A DNA stretch of 64,000 bases, from NCBI GenBank assembly GCA_019119205.1, contig DWXK01000075.1, forward strand, positions 1 to 64,000, read 5' to 3'. This DNA is from Candidatus Mediterraneibacter intestinavium (GTDB lineage: Bacteria; Bacillota; Clostridia; Lachnospirales; Lachnospiraceae). Both the position numbers and the translations under genes were made by a program. Below are positions 17,488 to 26,792 of this stretch, piece after piece. How positions within the stretch are numbered: position 1 is the stretch's first letter; every line of letters starts with the position of its first letter. The notes below the pieces were generated by a model, which worked only from the letters and a program-made list of their open reading frames with translations, was not told where the DNA came from and made no database searches.

Positions 17488-19212
17488 ATGAAAAATAAAA
17501 CTTATAATAAGAAAAAGATCCTTGTCGTGTTCCTGTGTGCGGTGGTCATCATAGCAGGGCTGATCTGCCGCCTCGCCTCTCTGATGGTATATGATGCGGA
17601 ATATTATCAGGAACTCGCCCAGGACCTTCATGAAAGAGAAAGAGAGATCAAGGCGGCGCGGGGAGAGATCGTGGACCGGAACGGAGTGGTCCTTGCAACC
17701 AATGAGACGGTATGCACGATCTCAGTCATACACAGCCAGGTTGAGGACGCGGAACTGGTGGCGGAAGTGCTCGCGGAGGAACTTGCACTGGATCTGGATG
17801 AGGTCAGAGAAAAAGTAGAAAAAGTATCTTCCATGGAAAAAATCAAGACTAATGTTGACAAAGAGACGGGGGACAGGATCCGGAACTATGACCTGGCGGG
17901 CGTCAAGGTGGACGAAGATTATAAGAGATATTATCCGTTTGACGAACTTGCCTCCAAAGTGCTCGGCTTTACAGGGGGAGACAACCAGGGGATCATAGGG
18001 CTTGAAGTGAGATACGACGAGTACCTCAAGGGGACCAACGGGACGATACTGACGGTCACAGACGCGAGAGGAGTCGAGCTGGAGGGTGTGGCAGAAGACC
18101 GGATCGAACCTGTGGCGGGAGAGACTCTCCAGGTCAGCCTGGATTATAATATCCAGGCATACTGTGAACAGGCGGCGCTGAAGGTGATGGAGGAAAAACA
18201 GGCGGACAGTGTGTCCGTTCTTCTGATGAACCCTCAGAATGGCGAGATCTATGCCATGGTAAATGTGCCGGAATTTAACCTGAATGAACCCTTTGAACTG
18301 AACACGGGGACAGATGCGGACGATCTCTCTGATGAAGAACTCCAGGATGCGCTGAATCAGATGTGGAGGAACGGCTGCATCAATGATACTTATGAGCCGG
18401 GATCGACTTTCAAGATCATCACATCCTCCGCCTGCCTGGAGGAAGGGGTGGTCTCTCTGGACGATACCTTTATCTGTCCGGGATACCGGATCGTGGAGGA
18501 CAGAAAGATACGCTGCCATAAGACGGGAGGGCACGGGACAGAGACATTTGTGCAGGGGCTTCAGAATTCCTGTAATCCCGTCTTCATGGATATCGGGATG
18601 AGGCTGGGATCTGACAGGTTTTATGATTATTTTGAACAGTTCGGACTGCTTGAACTCACGAACATCGACCTCCCCGGAGAGGCAGGGACGATCATGCACA
18701 AAAAGGAGGATATCGGGACAGTGGAACTGGCGACCATGACCTTTGGACAGTCATTCCAGATCACGCCGATCCAGATGGCAACAACTGTGAGTTCTTTGAT
18801 CAATGGAGGAAAAAGGGTGACGCCTCATCTGGGAATGGCTGTGCTGGATGAGAATGGAAAGATGATCGAGGAGTTTGAGTATGAGAGCATAGATGGAATC
18901 ATATCAGAAGAAACCTCGGAGACCATGCGCATGTTGTTAAAAAGTGTGGTGGAAGAGGGATCAGGGAAAAATGGATATATTGAAGGGTATTCCATCGGAG
19001 GAAAGACTGCCACGTCACAGACCCTCCCCCGAAGTGCCAATAAATATATCGCTTCCTTTATCGGGTTTGCTCCGGCGGAAAATCCGCAGGTCCTGGGGAT
19101 GGTCGTGATCCATGATCCGCAGGGAGTATACTATGGAGGGACGATTGCGGCACCTGTGCTGAGGGATATCTATGACAATGTGCTGCCGTATCTCGGGATT
19201 GAAAAAAACTGA
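17488..19212 (+). CDS. Second class B penicillin-binding protein (SpoVD/FtsI-like) with KTA in place of KTG
   Basis: This 574-residue PBP has the same design as its neighbour: a membrane helix at about 10-31, a dimerisation domain with RGEIVDRNGVVLATN, and a transpeptidase domain. The catalytic SxxK is EPGSTFK (Ser306), and SxN is NSCNPVF. The third motif is KTA (506-508, GGKTATSQTLPRS) instead of the usual KTG. It lacks PASTA domains and an acidic tail. The start is fixed by the ATG right after the T-tract of a terminator hairpin, with only a weak CAGGG ribosome site inside the stem. One of the two PBPs may serve sporulation (SpoVD role) and the other vegetative division; which is which cannot be read from sequence. 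Confidence 0.92.
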   Translation: MKNKTYNKKKILVVFLCAVVIIAGLICRLASLMVYDAEYYQELAQDLHEREREIKAARGEIVDRNGVVLATNETVCTISVIHSQVEDAELVAEVLAEELALDLDEVREKVEKVSSMEKIKTNVDKETGDRIRNYDLAGVKVDEDYKRYYPFDELASKVLGFTGGDNQGIIGLEVRYDEYLKGTNGTILTVTDARGVELEGVAEDRIEPVAGETLQVSLDYNIQAYCEQAALKVMEEKQADSVSVLLMNPQNGEIYAMVNVPEFNLNEPFELNTGTDADDLSDEELQDALNQMWRNGCINDTYEPGSTFKIITSSACLEEGVVSLDDTFICPGYRIVEDRKIRCHKTGGHGTETFVQGLQNSCNPVFMDIGMRLGSDRFYDYFEQFGLLELTNIDLPGEAGTIMHKKEDIGTVELATMTFGQSFQITPIQMATTVSSLINGGKRVTPHLGMAVLDENGKMIEEFEYESIDGIISEETSETMRMLLKSVVEEGSGKNGYIEGYSIGGKTATSQTLPRSANKYIASFIGFAPAENPQVLGMVVIHDPQGVYYGGTIAAPVLRDIYDNVLPYLGIEKN

Positions 19213-19273
19213 GTGATGGGTTATACTGTATTGGATATTTGGAAAAGAGACAAAAGAAATACGAGGTGGATTT

Positions 19274-20230
19274 ATGAGCAGTCATATTGTGATACCGGTC
19301 CTGATCTCATTCGCAGTGAGTGTCATTTTGGGACCGGTGGTCATTCCTTTTTTGAGAAAACTGAAAATGAAGCAGACAGAGCGTACGGACGGGGTGCAGT
19401 CCCATCTGAAAAAGGCGGGGACTCCGACTATGGGAGGTGTGATGATCCTTGCAAGTATCATTATCACATCCCTGTTCTATGTGAAAGATTATCCGAAGAT
19501 CATACCGATCCTTTTCCTGACCGTGGCGTTCGGGCTGATCGGATTCCTTGATGATTATCTGAAGGTAGTGATGAAGCGTTCGGACGGTCTCTTCCCGATG
19601 CAGAAGATGGCGCTCCAGATCGTTGTGACGGCTATCTTTGCATATTATATCGTGGAGGTTTCAAAGGTCCCGCTGACACTTCTTGTACCATTTTCGGGCG
19701 GATATTACTGGGATATCGGCTGGGTCGCGATCCCCGTGCTTTTTATCGCGGTGATAGGGACTGTGAACGGCACCAACTTTACGGACGGGCTGGACGGTCT
19801 TGCATCCAGCGTGACAGTGCTCGTGGCAACCTTCTTTACTGTTGTCGCTGTGGGGACAAAGAGCGGCGTGGAGCCGATCACCTGCGCTGTCGTGGGTGCG
19901 CTCCTTGGCTTTCTGCTGTTTAACGTCTACCCGGCGAGCGTGTTCATGGGAGACACCGGCTCCCTGGCCCTGGGAGGATTTGTGGCAGGTACGGCTTATA
20001 TGCTGCAGATGCCGTTGTTTATCATCATCGTGGGATTTATATATCTGGTGGAGGTGGCATCCGTCATCCTGCAGGTGGCATACTTTAAGAAAACAGGTGG
20101 AAAGCGTCTTTTCAAGATGGCACCGATCCATCATCATTTTGAACTCTGCGGATGGTCTGAGACGAGAGTGGTCGCAGTATTTTCCATTGTGACGGCGATC
20201 CTCTGCCTTATTGCTTTAATGGGGGTATAA
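19274..20230 (+). CDS. mraY: Phospho-N-acetylmuramoyl-pentapeptide transferase
   Basis: MraY transfers phospho-MurNAc-pentapeptide to undecaprenyl phosphate, making lipid I in the membrane. The 318-residue polytopic protein shows QTERTDGVQSHLKKAGTPTMGG, the Asp motif FLDDYLKV, GTVNGTNFTDGLDGLA, VFMGDTGSLALGG and the late MAPIHHHFELCGWSE, all hallmarks of the family. The ATG follows a GAGGTGGA ribosome site. It sits between the second PBP and murD, the usual clostridial order. Confidence 0.97.
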   Translation: MSSHIVIPVLISFAVSVILGPVVIPFLRKLKMKQTERTDGVQSHLKKAGTPTMGGVMILASIIITSLFYVKDYPKIIPILFLTVAFGLIGFLDDYLKVVMKRSDGLFPMQKMALQIVVTAIFAYYIVEVSKVPLTLLVPFSGGYYWDIGWVAIPVLFIAVIGTVNGTNFTDGLDGLASSVTVLVATFFTVVAVGTKSGVEPITCAVVGALLGFLLFNVYPASVFMGDTGSLALGGFVAGTAYMLQMPLFIIIVGFIYLVEVASVILQVAYFKKTGGKRLFKMAPIHHHFELCGWSETRVVAVFSIVTAILCLIALMGV

Positions 20231-20235
20231 ACAGC

Positions 20236-21606
20236 ATGGAGATAGAAGGAAAAAAAGTTCTGGTATTTGGATCCGGGATCAGTGGAGAGGCTGCAAGCAG
20301 GCTCCTTCTCCAGAAAGGCGCGGAGGTAGTGCTCTACGACGGGAATGACAGCCTGGATGCGGACAAGATCCTGGGGGAGATCACCTGGGAGGAAGGGCAG
20401 AAGGCCAGAGTAGTCCTTGGCAGACTGTCAGAGCAGCAGGAAGATGAGATGCTGGACGGGCTTTCCCTTGTGGTCATGAGCCCGGGAGTTCCTACAGACC
20501 TGCCTGTCGTTGAAAAGATGCGTGCAAAGGGGATCCCGGTATGGGGAGAGATCGAGCTGGCGTATGTCTTTGGAAAAGGCCAGGTCCTTGCCATCACAGG
20601 GACGAACGGGAAGACGACGACGACGGCTCTCCTCGGAGAGATCATGAAAAATTGTAAAGAGAGCGTTTTCGTAGTGGGAAATATCGGAACGCCTTACACG
20701 GAAGTTGCGCTGCGCACAGAGGAAGAGTCTGTGGTCGTGGCGGAGGTCAGCAGTTTCCAGCTCGAGACGATACATACCTTCCGGCCGAAGGTCAGCGCGA
20801 TCCTGAATATCACGCCGGATCATCTGAACCGTCACCACACGATGGAGGCATATATCGGCGCGAAGGAGGATATTGCAAGGAATCAGACAGAAGAAGATTT
20901 CTGTGTCCTGAACTATGAAGACGATGTCTTAAGGGCTTTCGGAGAGAAAACGGGTGCAGAAGTTCTATATTTCAGCAGTGCGCATAAACTAGAGAAAGGC
21001 GTATACCTGGACGGCACAAAGATCATCTGTGATATTGACAGACCGATCGAGATCTGTGACGTCAGTGAGTTGAAGATCCTGGGAACGCATAACCACGAAA
21101 ATGTGATGGCGGCAGTGGCGATGGCATATGCTTTTGGTGTACCTGTGGAGATCATCCGCAGCACACTCCGTGAATTCCAGGGAGTAGAGCACAGGATCGA
21201 GTTTGTCGCCGAAAAGAACGGCGTGGCGTATTACAACGATTCAAAGGGGACAAATCCGGATGCTGCGATCAAGGGAATCCGGGCGATGAACCGTCCCACC
21301 GTGCTGATCGGAGGAGGTTATGACAAAGATTCGGATTATGATGAGTGGATCGAGGCTTTTGACGGGAAAGTGAAAAAACTGGTTCTGCTGGGAGCAACCC
21401 GTGAGAAGATCGCGGAGACAGCAGAACGTCACGGATTCCGGGATATTGTCCTGGCGGACAGCTTTGAGGAAGCATTCGCACAGTGTGTGGAAGCTGCACA
21501 GCCGGGAGACGCAGTACTTTTATCTCCGGCGTGTGCGAGCTGGGGCATGTTTAAAAATTATGAAGAACGGGGCGATAAATTTAAAGAACTGGTAAATCGT
21601 TTATAA
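20236..21606 (+). CDS. murD: UDP-N-acetylmuramoyl-L-alanine--D-glutamate ligase
   Basis: MurD adds D-glutamate to UDP-MurNAc-L-Ala in the cytoplasm. The 456-residue protein has an N-terminal Rossmann-like UDP-binding domain (VLVFGSGISGEAASRLL), the ATP loop ITGTNGKTTTTALLG, the middle-domain ILNITPDHLNRHHTM and the C-terminal YYNDSKGTNPDAAIKGI and LSPACASWGMFKNYEERG. All are standard. It starts 5 nt after mraY, so the two are probably translated together. Confidence 0.97.
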   Translation: MEIEGKKVLVFGSGISGEAASRLLLQKGAEVVLYDGNDSLDADKILGEITWEEGQKARVVLGRLSEQQEDEMLDGLSLVVMSPGVPTDLPVVEKMRAKGIPVWGEIELAYVFGKGQVLAITGTNGKTTTTALLGEIMKNCKESVFVVGNIGTPYTEVALRTEEESVVVAEVSSFQLETIHTFRPKVSAILNITPDHLNRHHTMEAYIGAKEDIARNQTEEDFCVLNYEDDVLRAFGEKTGAEVLYFSSAHKLEKGVYLDGTKIICDIDRPIEICDVSELKILGTHNHENVMAAVAMAYAFGVPVEIIRSTLREFQGVEHRIEFVAEKNGVAYYNDSKGTNPDAAIKGIRAMNRPTVLIGGGYDKDSDYDEWIEAFDGKVKKLVLLGATREKIAETAERHGFRDIVLADSFEEAFAQCVEAAQPGDAVLLSPACASWGMFKNYEERGDKFKELVNRL

Positions 21607-21620
21607 GGAGTGAGTCCGGA

Positions 21621-22706
21621 TTGGAGCATCCCGGGAAAAAGCGCAGGTTTGACGATACGCTGCTGGCTGTTGTCCTGATCCTGGTCGGGATCGGGCTGAT
21701 CCTTCTATACAGCACCAGCGCGTATAACGGCAGGATAAAGTTTCATGACTCTCTGTACTATCTGAAAAAACAGGGGTTCGCGACTCTGCTGGGACTTGCG
21801 GGTATGGTGGTCATCGCAAGGATCGATTATCACCGATGGATCCCCTTTGCAGTGCCGGGGTATCTTGCGGCGACAGCACTGTCCCTGGCGGTCATGTTCT
21901 TCGGAGATGAATATAACGGGTCCAAAAGATGGCTGTCTTTGGGCCCGATTTCATTTCAGCCGTCTGAGTTTGCAAAAGTGGCAGTGATCCTTTTTCTTGC
22001 ATGGCTGGTTAGTGCAAATGTAAAGAAGATGACAAGATTCCGCACCCTTCTGCTGGTGCTGGTGTCTATCCTTCCGATCGTGGGGCTGGTGGGAGCGAGC
22101 AACTTAAGTACGGCGATCATCATCCTCGGGATCGCTGTCATCGTGATCTTCACAGCCAGTCCGAAGTATTCACAGTTTATCTGGATGGGGGCGGCCGGGA
22201 TCGCGTTTATGGCAGTGTTTCTTGCCCTGGAGAGTTACCGCCTGGAGCGGATCGCGATCTGGAGGAACCCGGAAAAGTATGAGAAAGGATATCAGACGCT
22301 CCAGGGGCTTTATGCGATCGGGAGCGGCGGCCTGTTTGGAAGAGGCCTGGGAAACAGTGTGCAGAAACTGGGATTTCTGCCCGAGGCGCAGAACGATATG
22401 ATCTTTTCTATCATATGTGAGGAACTGGGGCTTGTAGGGGCTTCGGCGATCGTGCTCCTGTTCCTTGTGCTCATCTGGCGTTTCTTTGTCATCGCCACAC
22501 GGGCGAAGGATCTGTTCGGCGCGCTGATCGCATCCGGCGCTATGGCGCATATGATGATCCAGGTGATACTGAATATCGCTGTTGTGACAAATACGATCCC
22601 CAATACGGGGATCACTCTTCCTTTTATCAGTTACGGGGGAACGTCAGTGATGTTCCTGCTGCTGGAAATGGGACTTGTCCTCAGCGTCTCCAGTGTGATA
22701 GAATAG
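21621..22706 (+). CDS. FtsW/SpoVE family peptidoglycan polymerase (second copy, in dcw cluster)
   Basis: This compact 361-residue SEDS glycosyltransferase has no long N-terminal extension. It shows GIGLILLYSTSAYN, GSKRWLSLGPISFQPSEFAKVAVI, GASNLSTAIIILG, GLYAIGSGGLFGRGLGNS, PEAQNDMIFSIICEELG and NTIPNTGITLPFISYGGTS. The start is TTG at 21621 with AAGGAG ten bases upstream; the next Met is inside the first helix. It is similar in sequence to the protein at 10367, so the window holds two paralogues. Position after murD matches spoVE/ftsW in other Firmicutes, where murG usually follows; here DivIB follows directly. Confidence 0.92.
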   Translation: MEHPGKKRRFDDTLLAVVLILVGIGLILLYSTSAYNGRIKFHDSLYYLKKQGFATLLGLAGMVVIARIDYHRWIPFAVPGYLAATALSLAVMFFGDEYNGSKRWLSLGPISFQPSEFAKVAVILFLAWLVSANVKKMTRFRTLLLVLVSILPIVGLVGASNLSTAIIILGIAVIVIFTASPKYSQFIWMGAAGIAFMAVFLALESYRLERIAIWRNPEKYEKGYQTLQGLYAIGSGGLFGRGLGNSVQKLGFLPEAQNDMIFSIICEELGLVGASAIVLLFLVLIWRFFVIATRAKDLFGALIASGAMAHMMIQVILNIAVVTNTIPNTGITLPFISYGGTSVMFLLLEMGLVLSVSSVIE

Positions 22707-22811
22707 ACAGCATTGATATGGGAGTCTGATGATACTCCGTACAGGATCACTGTGGACGGTGGCCCTGCAGACGAAAAATGAGATGCTCCTGTCAGGTGAA
22801 GGAGGGATACG

Positions 22812-23555
22812 ATGAAGAGAAAGAAGCGCAGAAAAAAAGCGTGGAAGACCGTGCTGTCAGTCTTCGCAGCACTGATACTGCTGGGACTGATCGCTGTTTT
22901 TGGTTTCCGGATCCGCACGATCGAGGTGGAAGGAAATGATTATTACGGAGACAGTTCCATCGCCGCGTGGATCCAGAACGACAAATTCTCAGAAAATGCG
23001 CTCTATGTGCTTTTTAAATATAATCTCACACAGCAGGATGTCCCGTCGGCGGTGGAGAGCATGCGGGTGTCTTTAAAGAATCCGTGGACCCTTACTGTAA
23101 AGGTGACGGAGAAGACGATGCTGGGGTATGTGGACTATGATGAAGCCTATCTGTATTTTGACAGGGACGGTATCGCGTCCCTCAGGACAAAAAAAGTCAT
23201 AGAGGGAGTACCGTATATTGAGGGGCTGGAGTTTGACGCTTCGAAAGTGACCATAGGCGGGGCGCTCCCGGTGGAGGACGACAGTATCTTTGAGAAGATC
23301 ATGGAAACATCCAGATACTTGGGAGAGGCGGAACTCACACCGGACCGCCTGGTGTGTGCTGACAGCGGGATCACGCTTTATTTTGGAAATGTAGAGGTGC
23401 TTTTGGGAAACGGCGGCTATGAGGAGCGGATCGCCCAGATCAGCCCGATCCTGGAAAAACTCTCGGAACAATACCCGGATGCGGCAGGGACGCTGCATCT
23501 GGAAAATTTTGATGAATCCTCTGACGCGGTCCGGTTTGTGCCGAAGAAACAGTAA
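22812..23555 (+). CDS. ftsQ: Cell division protein DivIB/FtsQ
   Basis: DivIB/FtsQ is a bitopic division protein whose POTRA domain binds FtsL/DivIC outside the membrane. The 247-residue product has a very basic N-terminus (MKRKKRRKKAWK), one membrane helix at about 13-33, then the POTRA start FRIRTIEVEGNDYYGDSSIAAWI. The beta domain follows with VKVTEKTMLGYVDYDEAYLYFDRDG. An AAGGAGG ribosome site precedes the ATG. The 105-nt gap to the preceding gene holds no missed coding sequence that I can see. It precedes ftsZ, the usual position. Confidence 0.9.
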   Translation: MKRKKRRKKAWKTVLSVFAALILLGLIAVFGFRIRTIEVEGNDYYGDSSIAAWIQNDKFSENALYVLFKYNLTQQDVPSAVESMRVSLKNPWTLTVKVTEKTMLGYVDYDEAYLYFDRDGIASLRTKKVIEGVPYIEGLEFDASKVTIGGALPVEDDSIFEKIMETSRYLGEAELTPDRLVCADSGITLYFGNVEVLLGNGGYEERIAQISPILEKLSEQYPDAAGTLHLENFDESSDAVRFVPKKQ

Positions 23556-23596
23556 CTGAATTGTTGCAAAAAATCAGAAAAATAAGAAAAAATCTA

Positions 23597-23625
23597 TTGA
23601 TTATTTGCTAAAAAGACTTTATTAT
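23597..23625 (+). promoter_or_regulatory. Sigma-A promoter of ftsZ
   Basis: TTGATT (23597-23602), a 17-nt spacer and TATTAT (23620-23625) lie in an AT-rich gap of 144 nt between ftsQ and ftsZ, so ftsZ can be transcribed apart from the upstream cluster. Confidence 0.65.
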
Positions 23626-23699
23626 ATACTTATTGGATTATAGCGTTCAATTAAAGGGATGTATAAGAAATTAATAAGACAACAAAGGAGGAAATACTC

Positions 23700-24872
23700 T
23701 TGTTAGAAATTAAAACCAACGAATCGGAAGCGGCTGCAAGAATAATTGTTGTCGGAGTCGGCGGAGGCGGAAACAACGCTGTGAACCGAATGATCGATGA
23801 ACAGATCGCAGGCGTAGAATTTATCGCAGTGAATACAGATAAACAGGCTCTTCAGCTCTGTAAGGCACCTACTCTGATGCAGATCGGAGAGAAACTCACA
23901 AAAGGTCTTGGCGCAGGAGCGCAGCCTGAGGTAGGAGAAAAGGCAGCAGAAGAGAGTTCAGAGGAGATCTCCGCAGCACTCAAGGGCGCCGATATGGTAT
24001 TTGTTACCTGTGGTATGGGAGGCGGTACAGGAACCGGTGCAGCTCCGGTCATCGCACGTATCGCAAAAGAGCAGGGAGCACTTACTGTCGGCGTTGTCAC
24101 AAAACCGTTCCGTTTTGAGTCAAAGACAAGGATGCAGAACGCTCTTACCGGAATTGATAAACTGAAAGAAAATGTAGACACGATCATTGTGATCCCGAAT
24201 GATAAACTTCTGGAGGTTGTTGACAGACGCACGACCATGCCGGAGGCGTTAAAGAAAGCGGATGAGGTTTTACAGCAGGGTATCCAGGGTATCACAGACC
24301 TGATCAATGTTCCGTCACTGATCAACCTTGACTTTGCAGATATCCAGACTGTTATGAAGGACAAGGGTATCGCTCACATCGGAATCGGTTCCGGACGTGG
24401 AGATGACAAGGCTCTTGAAGCGACAAAAGAGGCTGTTGCCAGCCCGCTGCTCGAGACGACGATCCAGGGTGCATCCAATGTTATCGTCAATGTATCCGGA
24501 GATATCACGCTGATGGATGCTTCCGATGCAGCAGATTACGTACAGGAACTTGCCGGAGAAGGCGCAAGTATCATCTTTGGTGCTATGTACGACGATACGA
24601 AGTCTGATGAATGTACGATCACTGTTATCGCGACCGGCTTACATAATGTAGGCGGAAGTGCTTCAAAACTGAAAGCAAGACTGGAAGGACAGCAGAAAAC
24701 TGGTTCTATCCTTTCTTCTGCAGACGGACGTACGAGAACAGCGCAGGATCCTGAGAGAAGAGGAACAGCGGCAAGACCGCAGGGAGGGACCATGCCGACA
24801 CTTCAGCCCAGGACTCCGTCCAGCAGTGTGAAGGAGCAGTCGATAAAGATCCCGGATTTCTTTAAGAAATAA
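23700..24872 (+). CDS. ftsZ: Cell division protein FtsZ
   Basis: FtsZ is the tubulin-like GTPase that forms the Z-ring. The 390-residue protein starts at a TTG (23700) eight bases after AAAGGAGG. It contains [13 protein letters not shown], the GTP-binding tubulin signature [14 protein letters not shown], the synergy-loop region [14 protein letters not shown] and DFADIQTVM, and a C-terminal linker. It ends in the conserved partner-binding peptide IKIPDFFKK. All functional regions are present. A separate promoter and a clear terminator define its unit. Confidence 0.98.
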   Translation: MLEIKTNESEAAARIIVVGVGGGGNNAVNRMIDEQIAGVEFIAVNTDKQALQLCKAPTLMQIGEKLTKGLGAGAQPEVGEKAAEESSEEISAALKGADMVFVTCGMGGGTGTGAAPVIARIAKEQGALTVGVVTKPFRFESKTRMQNALTGIDKLKENVDTIIVIPNDKLLEVVDRRTTMPEALKKADEVLQQGIQGITDLINVPSLINLDFADIQTVMKDKGIAHIGIGSGRGDDKALEATKEAVASPLLETTIQGASNVIVNVSGDITLMDASDAADYVQELAGEGASIIFGAMYDDTKSDECTITVIATGLHNVGGSASKLKARLEGQQKTGSILSSADGRTRTAQDPERRGTAARPQGGTMPTLQPRTPSSSVKEQSIKIPDFFKK

Positions 24873-24902
24873 TAAAATAGATGATCTTCTAAACAAGTAT
24901 GG

Positions 24903-24935
24903 GGAACCGCCGAGAGGCGGTTCCTTTTCTGTTTT
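24903..24935 (+). terminator. Terminator of ftsZ
   Basis: GGAACCGCC (24903-24911) and GGCGGTTCC (24916-24924) form a 9-bp stem with a GAGA tetraloop, followed by TTTTCTGTTTT. This is a textbook intrinsic terminator, 30 nt after the ftsZ stop. Confidence 0.9.
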
Positions 24936-24953
24936 GAGGCATTGCGGTCGATT

Positions 24954-25019
24954 TGTCGAACGATAATTTCCCTCATATGCCAGTTTCTGACAAATTTCAG
25001 TTTTTCCCCGTCTTATAAT
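24954..25019 (+). promoter_or_regulatory. Spo0A-type promoter of spoIIGA-sigE
   Basis: A perfect 0A box TGTCGAA lies at 24954-24960 and a weaker one, TGACAAA, at 24988-24994. The second overlaps a -35-like CTGACA (24987-24992), which is separated from TATAAT (25014-25019) by 21 nt. An over-long spacer with Spo0A boxes at the -35 is the known layout of Bacillus spoIIG, so activation by phosphorylated Spo0A is likely. Confidence 0.7.
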
Positions 25020-25051
25020 GGAGCACATACAAAGGAGAAAGAAGGTGGGGC

Positions 25052-25852
25052 ATGTATTATGAACTCTATATAGACGTGTTGTTTCTGGAAAACTTTATGA
25101 TGGACAGCCTGATCCTTCTGGCTGTCAACAGGATCCTCAGATGCAGCCGTACATATGGCCGGATCTTTGCCGGCGGGGCAGTGGGAAGTCTTCTCACCTG
25201 TCTCGTGATCGCGATACCTCTGCCGGAAGCACTCAAACTGTTCCTTTTCCATGCTGTGGTCAACACTGTGATGATCATGGCGGGACTTCGGATCAGCAGT
25301 GCATTACAGTTTGTGAAAGCATTTCTACTTCTTTATCTCGCAGCGTTTGCCGCAGGCGGGCTTCTCCAGATGATCCGCCCGTATATGCGCAGTGCAGCAT
25401 TGCTGTATTCGTCCGCGGTGGCGCTTTATTTTTTGTTCTCCCGGCTGTGGAGGTGGCTTCCGGTGCTGTTTTCCAGGAAGGACAGGGTGTGCAGGGCCGT
25501 GGTCTATACAGGAGGGATCAGATACGAGGTAACTGCTCTCTGCGATACAGGGAATGTGCTGACGGACCCGATCACGGGAGATCCGGTCAGCGTCCTGGAC
25601 CCCGATGTGGCAGAGCAAATTTTTGAACTCTCGGGAAGCCCGGAGAGGTTTCGGTACATTCCATACCGCTGTGTCGGCGGAGAAAGCGTGATGAAAATAT
25701 TCAGAGCAGAAAAGATGTGTGTTTCTGCCGGGGAGGAAATGTGGATACAGTCTCCGCTCCTCGGCGTGGGGGAAACTGCGCTTTCTGAGAGAGGAGACTA
25801 TCAGATCATCCTGAATCCGGATATATTTTATTCCGGAGATACAGGAAAGTGA
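25052..25852 (+). CDS. spoIIGA: Pro-sigma-E processing aspartic protease SpoIIGA
   Basis: SpoIIGA is a membrane protease that cuts the pro-peptide from pro-sigma-E after a signal from the forespore. The 266-residue protein begins YYELYIDVLFLENFMMDSLILL, the family start. It has five membrane helices in the first ~135 residues. The cytoplasmic protease half contains the aspartic motif ALCDTGNVLTDPITGDPVSVLD (catalytic DTGN) and YRCVGGES. It is directly upstream of its substrate gene sigE, as in other spore formers, and has a Spo0A-like promoter. Confidence 0.95.
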   Translation: MYYELYIDVLFLENFMMDSLILLAVNRILRCSRTYGRIFAGGAVGSLLTCLVIAIPLPEALKLFLFHAVVNTVMIMAGLRISSALQFVKAFLLLYLAAFAAGGLLQMIRPYMRSAALLYSSAVALYFLFSRLWRWLPVLFSRKDRVCRAVVYTGGIRYEVTALCDTGNVLTDPITGDPVSVLDPDVAEQIFELSGSPERFRYIPYRCVGGESVMKIFRAEKMCVSAGEEMWIQSPLLGVGETALSERGDYQIILNPDIFYSGDTGK

Positions 25853-25901
25853 GGATAAAAATGACAGAAGAATGAATACTTGGTTTTAGGAGGGACATGA
25901 A

Positions 25902-26642
25902 ATGGTCGTAAAAGTGGCAGTACCGCAGCAGTTTAAATTGAAGGTGATACCGGATTTCCGGTCGATCCTCTTCGGCGGACAGAAGGAGATACATTATATC
26001 GGCGGAACCGAGATACTGCCTCCGCCGCTGGAAGGGGAAAGCGAATCAGAAGTGATACGGAAACTGGGCACAGAGTGCGACGAAGAGGCTAAGAAAACGC
26101 TGATCGAGCATAATCTGAGACTGGTCGTTTACATAGCAAAGAAATTTGACAACACCGGAGTCGGGGTGGAGGATCTGATCTCCATCGGCACGATCGGGCT
26201 GATCAAAGCGATCAACACATTTAATCCGACAAAAAAGATCAAGCTTGCAACCTATGCATCCCGATGTATCGAGAATGAGATCCTGATGTATCTGCGCAGG
26301 AACAGCAAGACCCGTATGGAAGTGTCCATAGACGAACCCCTCAATGTGGACTGGGACGGAAATGAACTTCTCCTTTCAGACATACTGGGAACGGAGGAGG
26401 ACACCATATACCGGGACATGGAAAACGAGGCGGAGCGCAGGCTTCTGATCCGCGCCCTGAACAAGCTCAGCAGCAGAGAAAAGCTGATCGTGAGGATGCG
26501 TTTCGGACTGGACGACCCGGAAGGAAAGGAGAAGACGCAGAAAGAAGTGGCAGATCTCCTCGGCATATCGCAGTCGTATATTTCCAGGCTGGAGAAAAAG
26601 ATCATGCAGAGGCTGAAGAGGGAGATGGTCAGGTACGAGTGA
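25902..26642 (+). CDS. sigE: RNA polymerase sporulation sigma factor sigma-E (pro-form)
   Basis: Sigma-E directs early mother-cell transcription. The 246-residue product has an N-terminal pro-sequence before [12 protein letters not shown], the SpoIIGA cleavage neighbourhood. Region 2 contains [32 protein letters not shown] and [20 protein letters not shown]. Region 4 ends with [22 protein letters not shown]. An AGGAGG ribosome site precedes the ATG at 25902. Nothing looks damaged. In Bacillus, sigG follows directly; here a metallohydrolase gene lies between. Confidence 0.97.
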   Translation: MVVKVAVPQQFKLKVIPDFRSILFGGQKEIHYIGGTEILPPPLEGESESEVIRKLGTECDEEAKKTLIEHNLRLVVYIAKKFDNTGVGVEDLISIGTIGLIKAINTFNPTKKIKLATYASRCIENEILMYLRRNSKTRMEVSIDEPLNVDWDGNELLLSDILGTEEDTIYRDMENEAERRLLIRALNKLSSREKLIVRMRFGLDDPEGKEKTQKEVADLLGISQSYISRLEKKIMQRLKREMVRYE

Positions 26643-26792
26643 AACGGCTTATGCGCCATTTGTTCACCAGGGAAATATGATGATAGAATATATGGAAAAA
26701 ATATAATAGATAGATAAATTATCTGAAAAAAGATGTATAATCTGGCCGGAGGTGATACAATAGAAGAAAATGAAAAAAGGGTTGGTGAGGCT

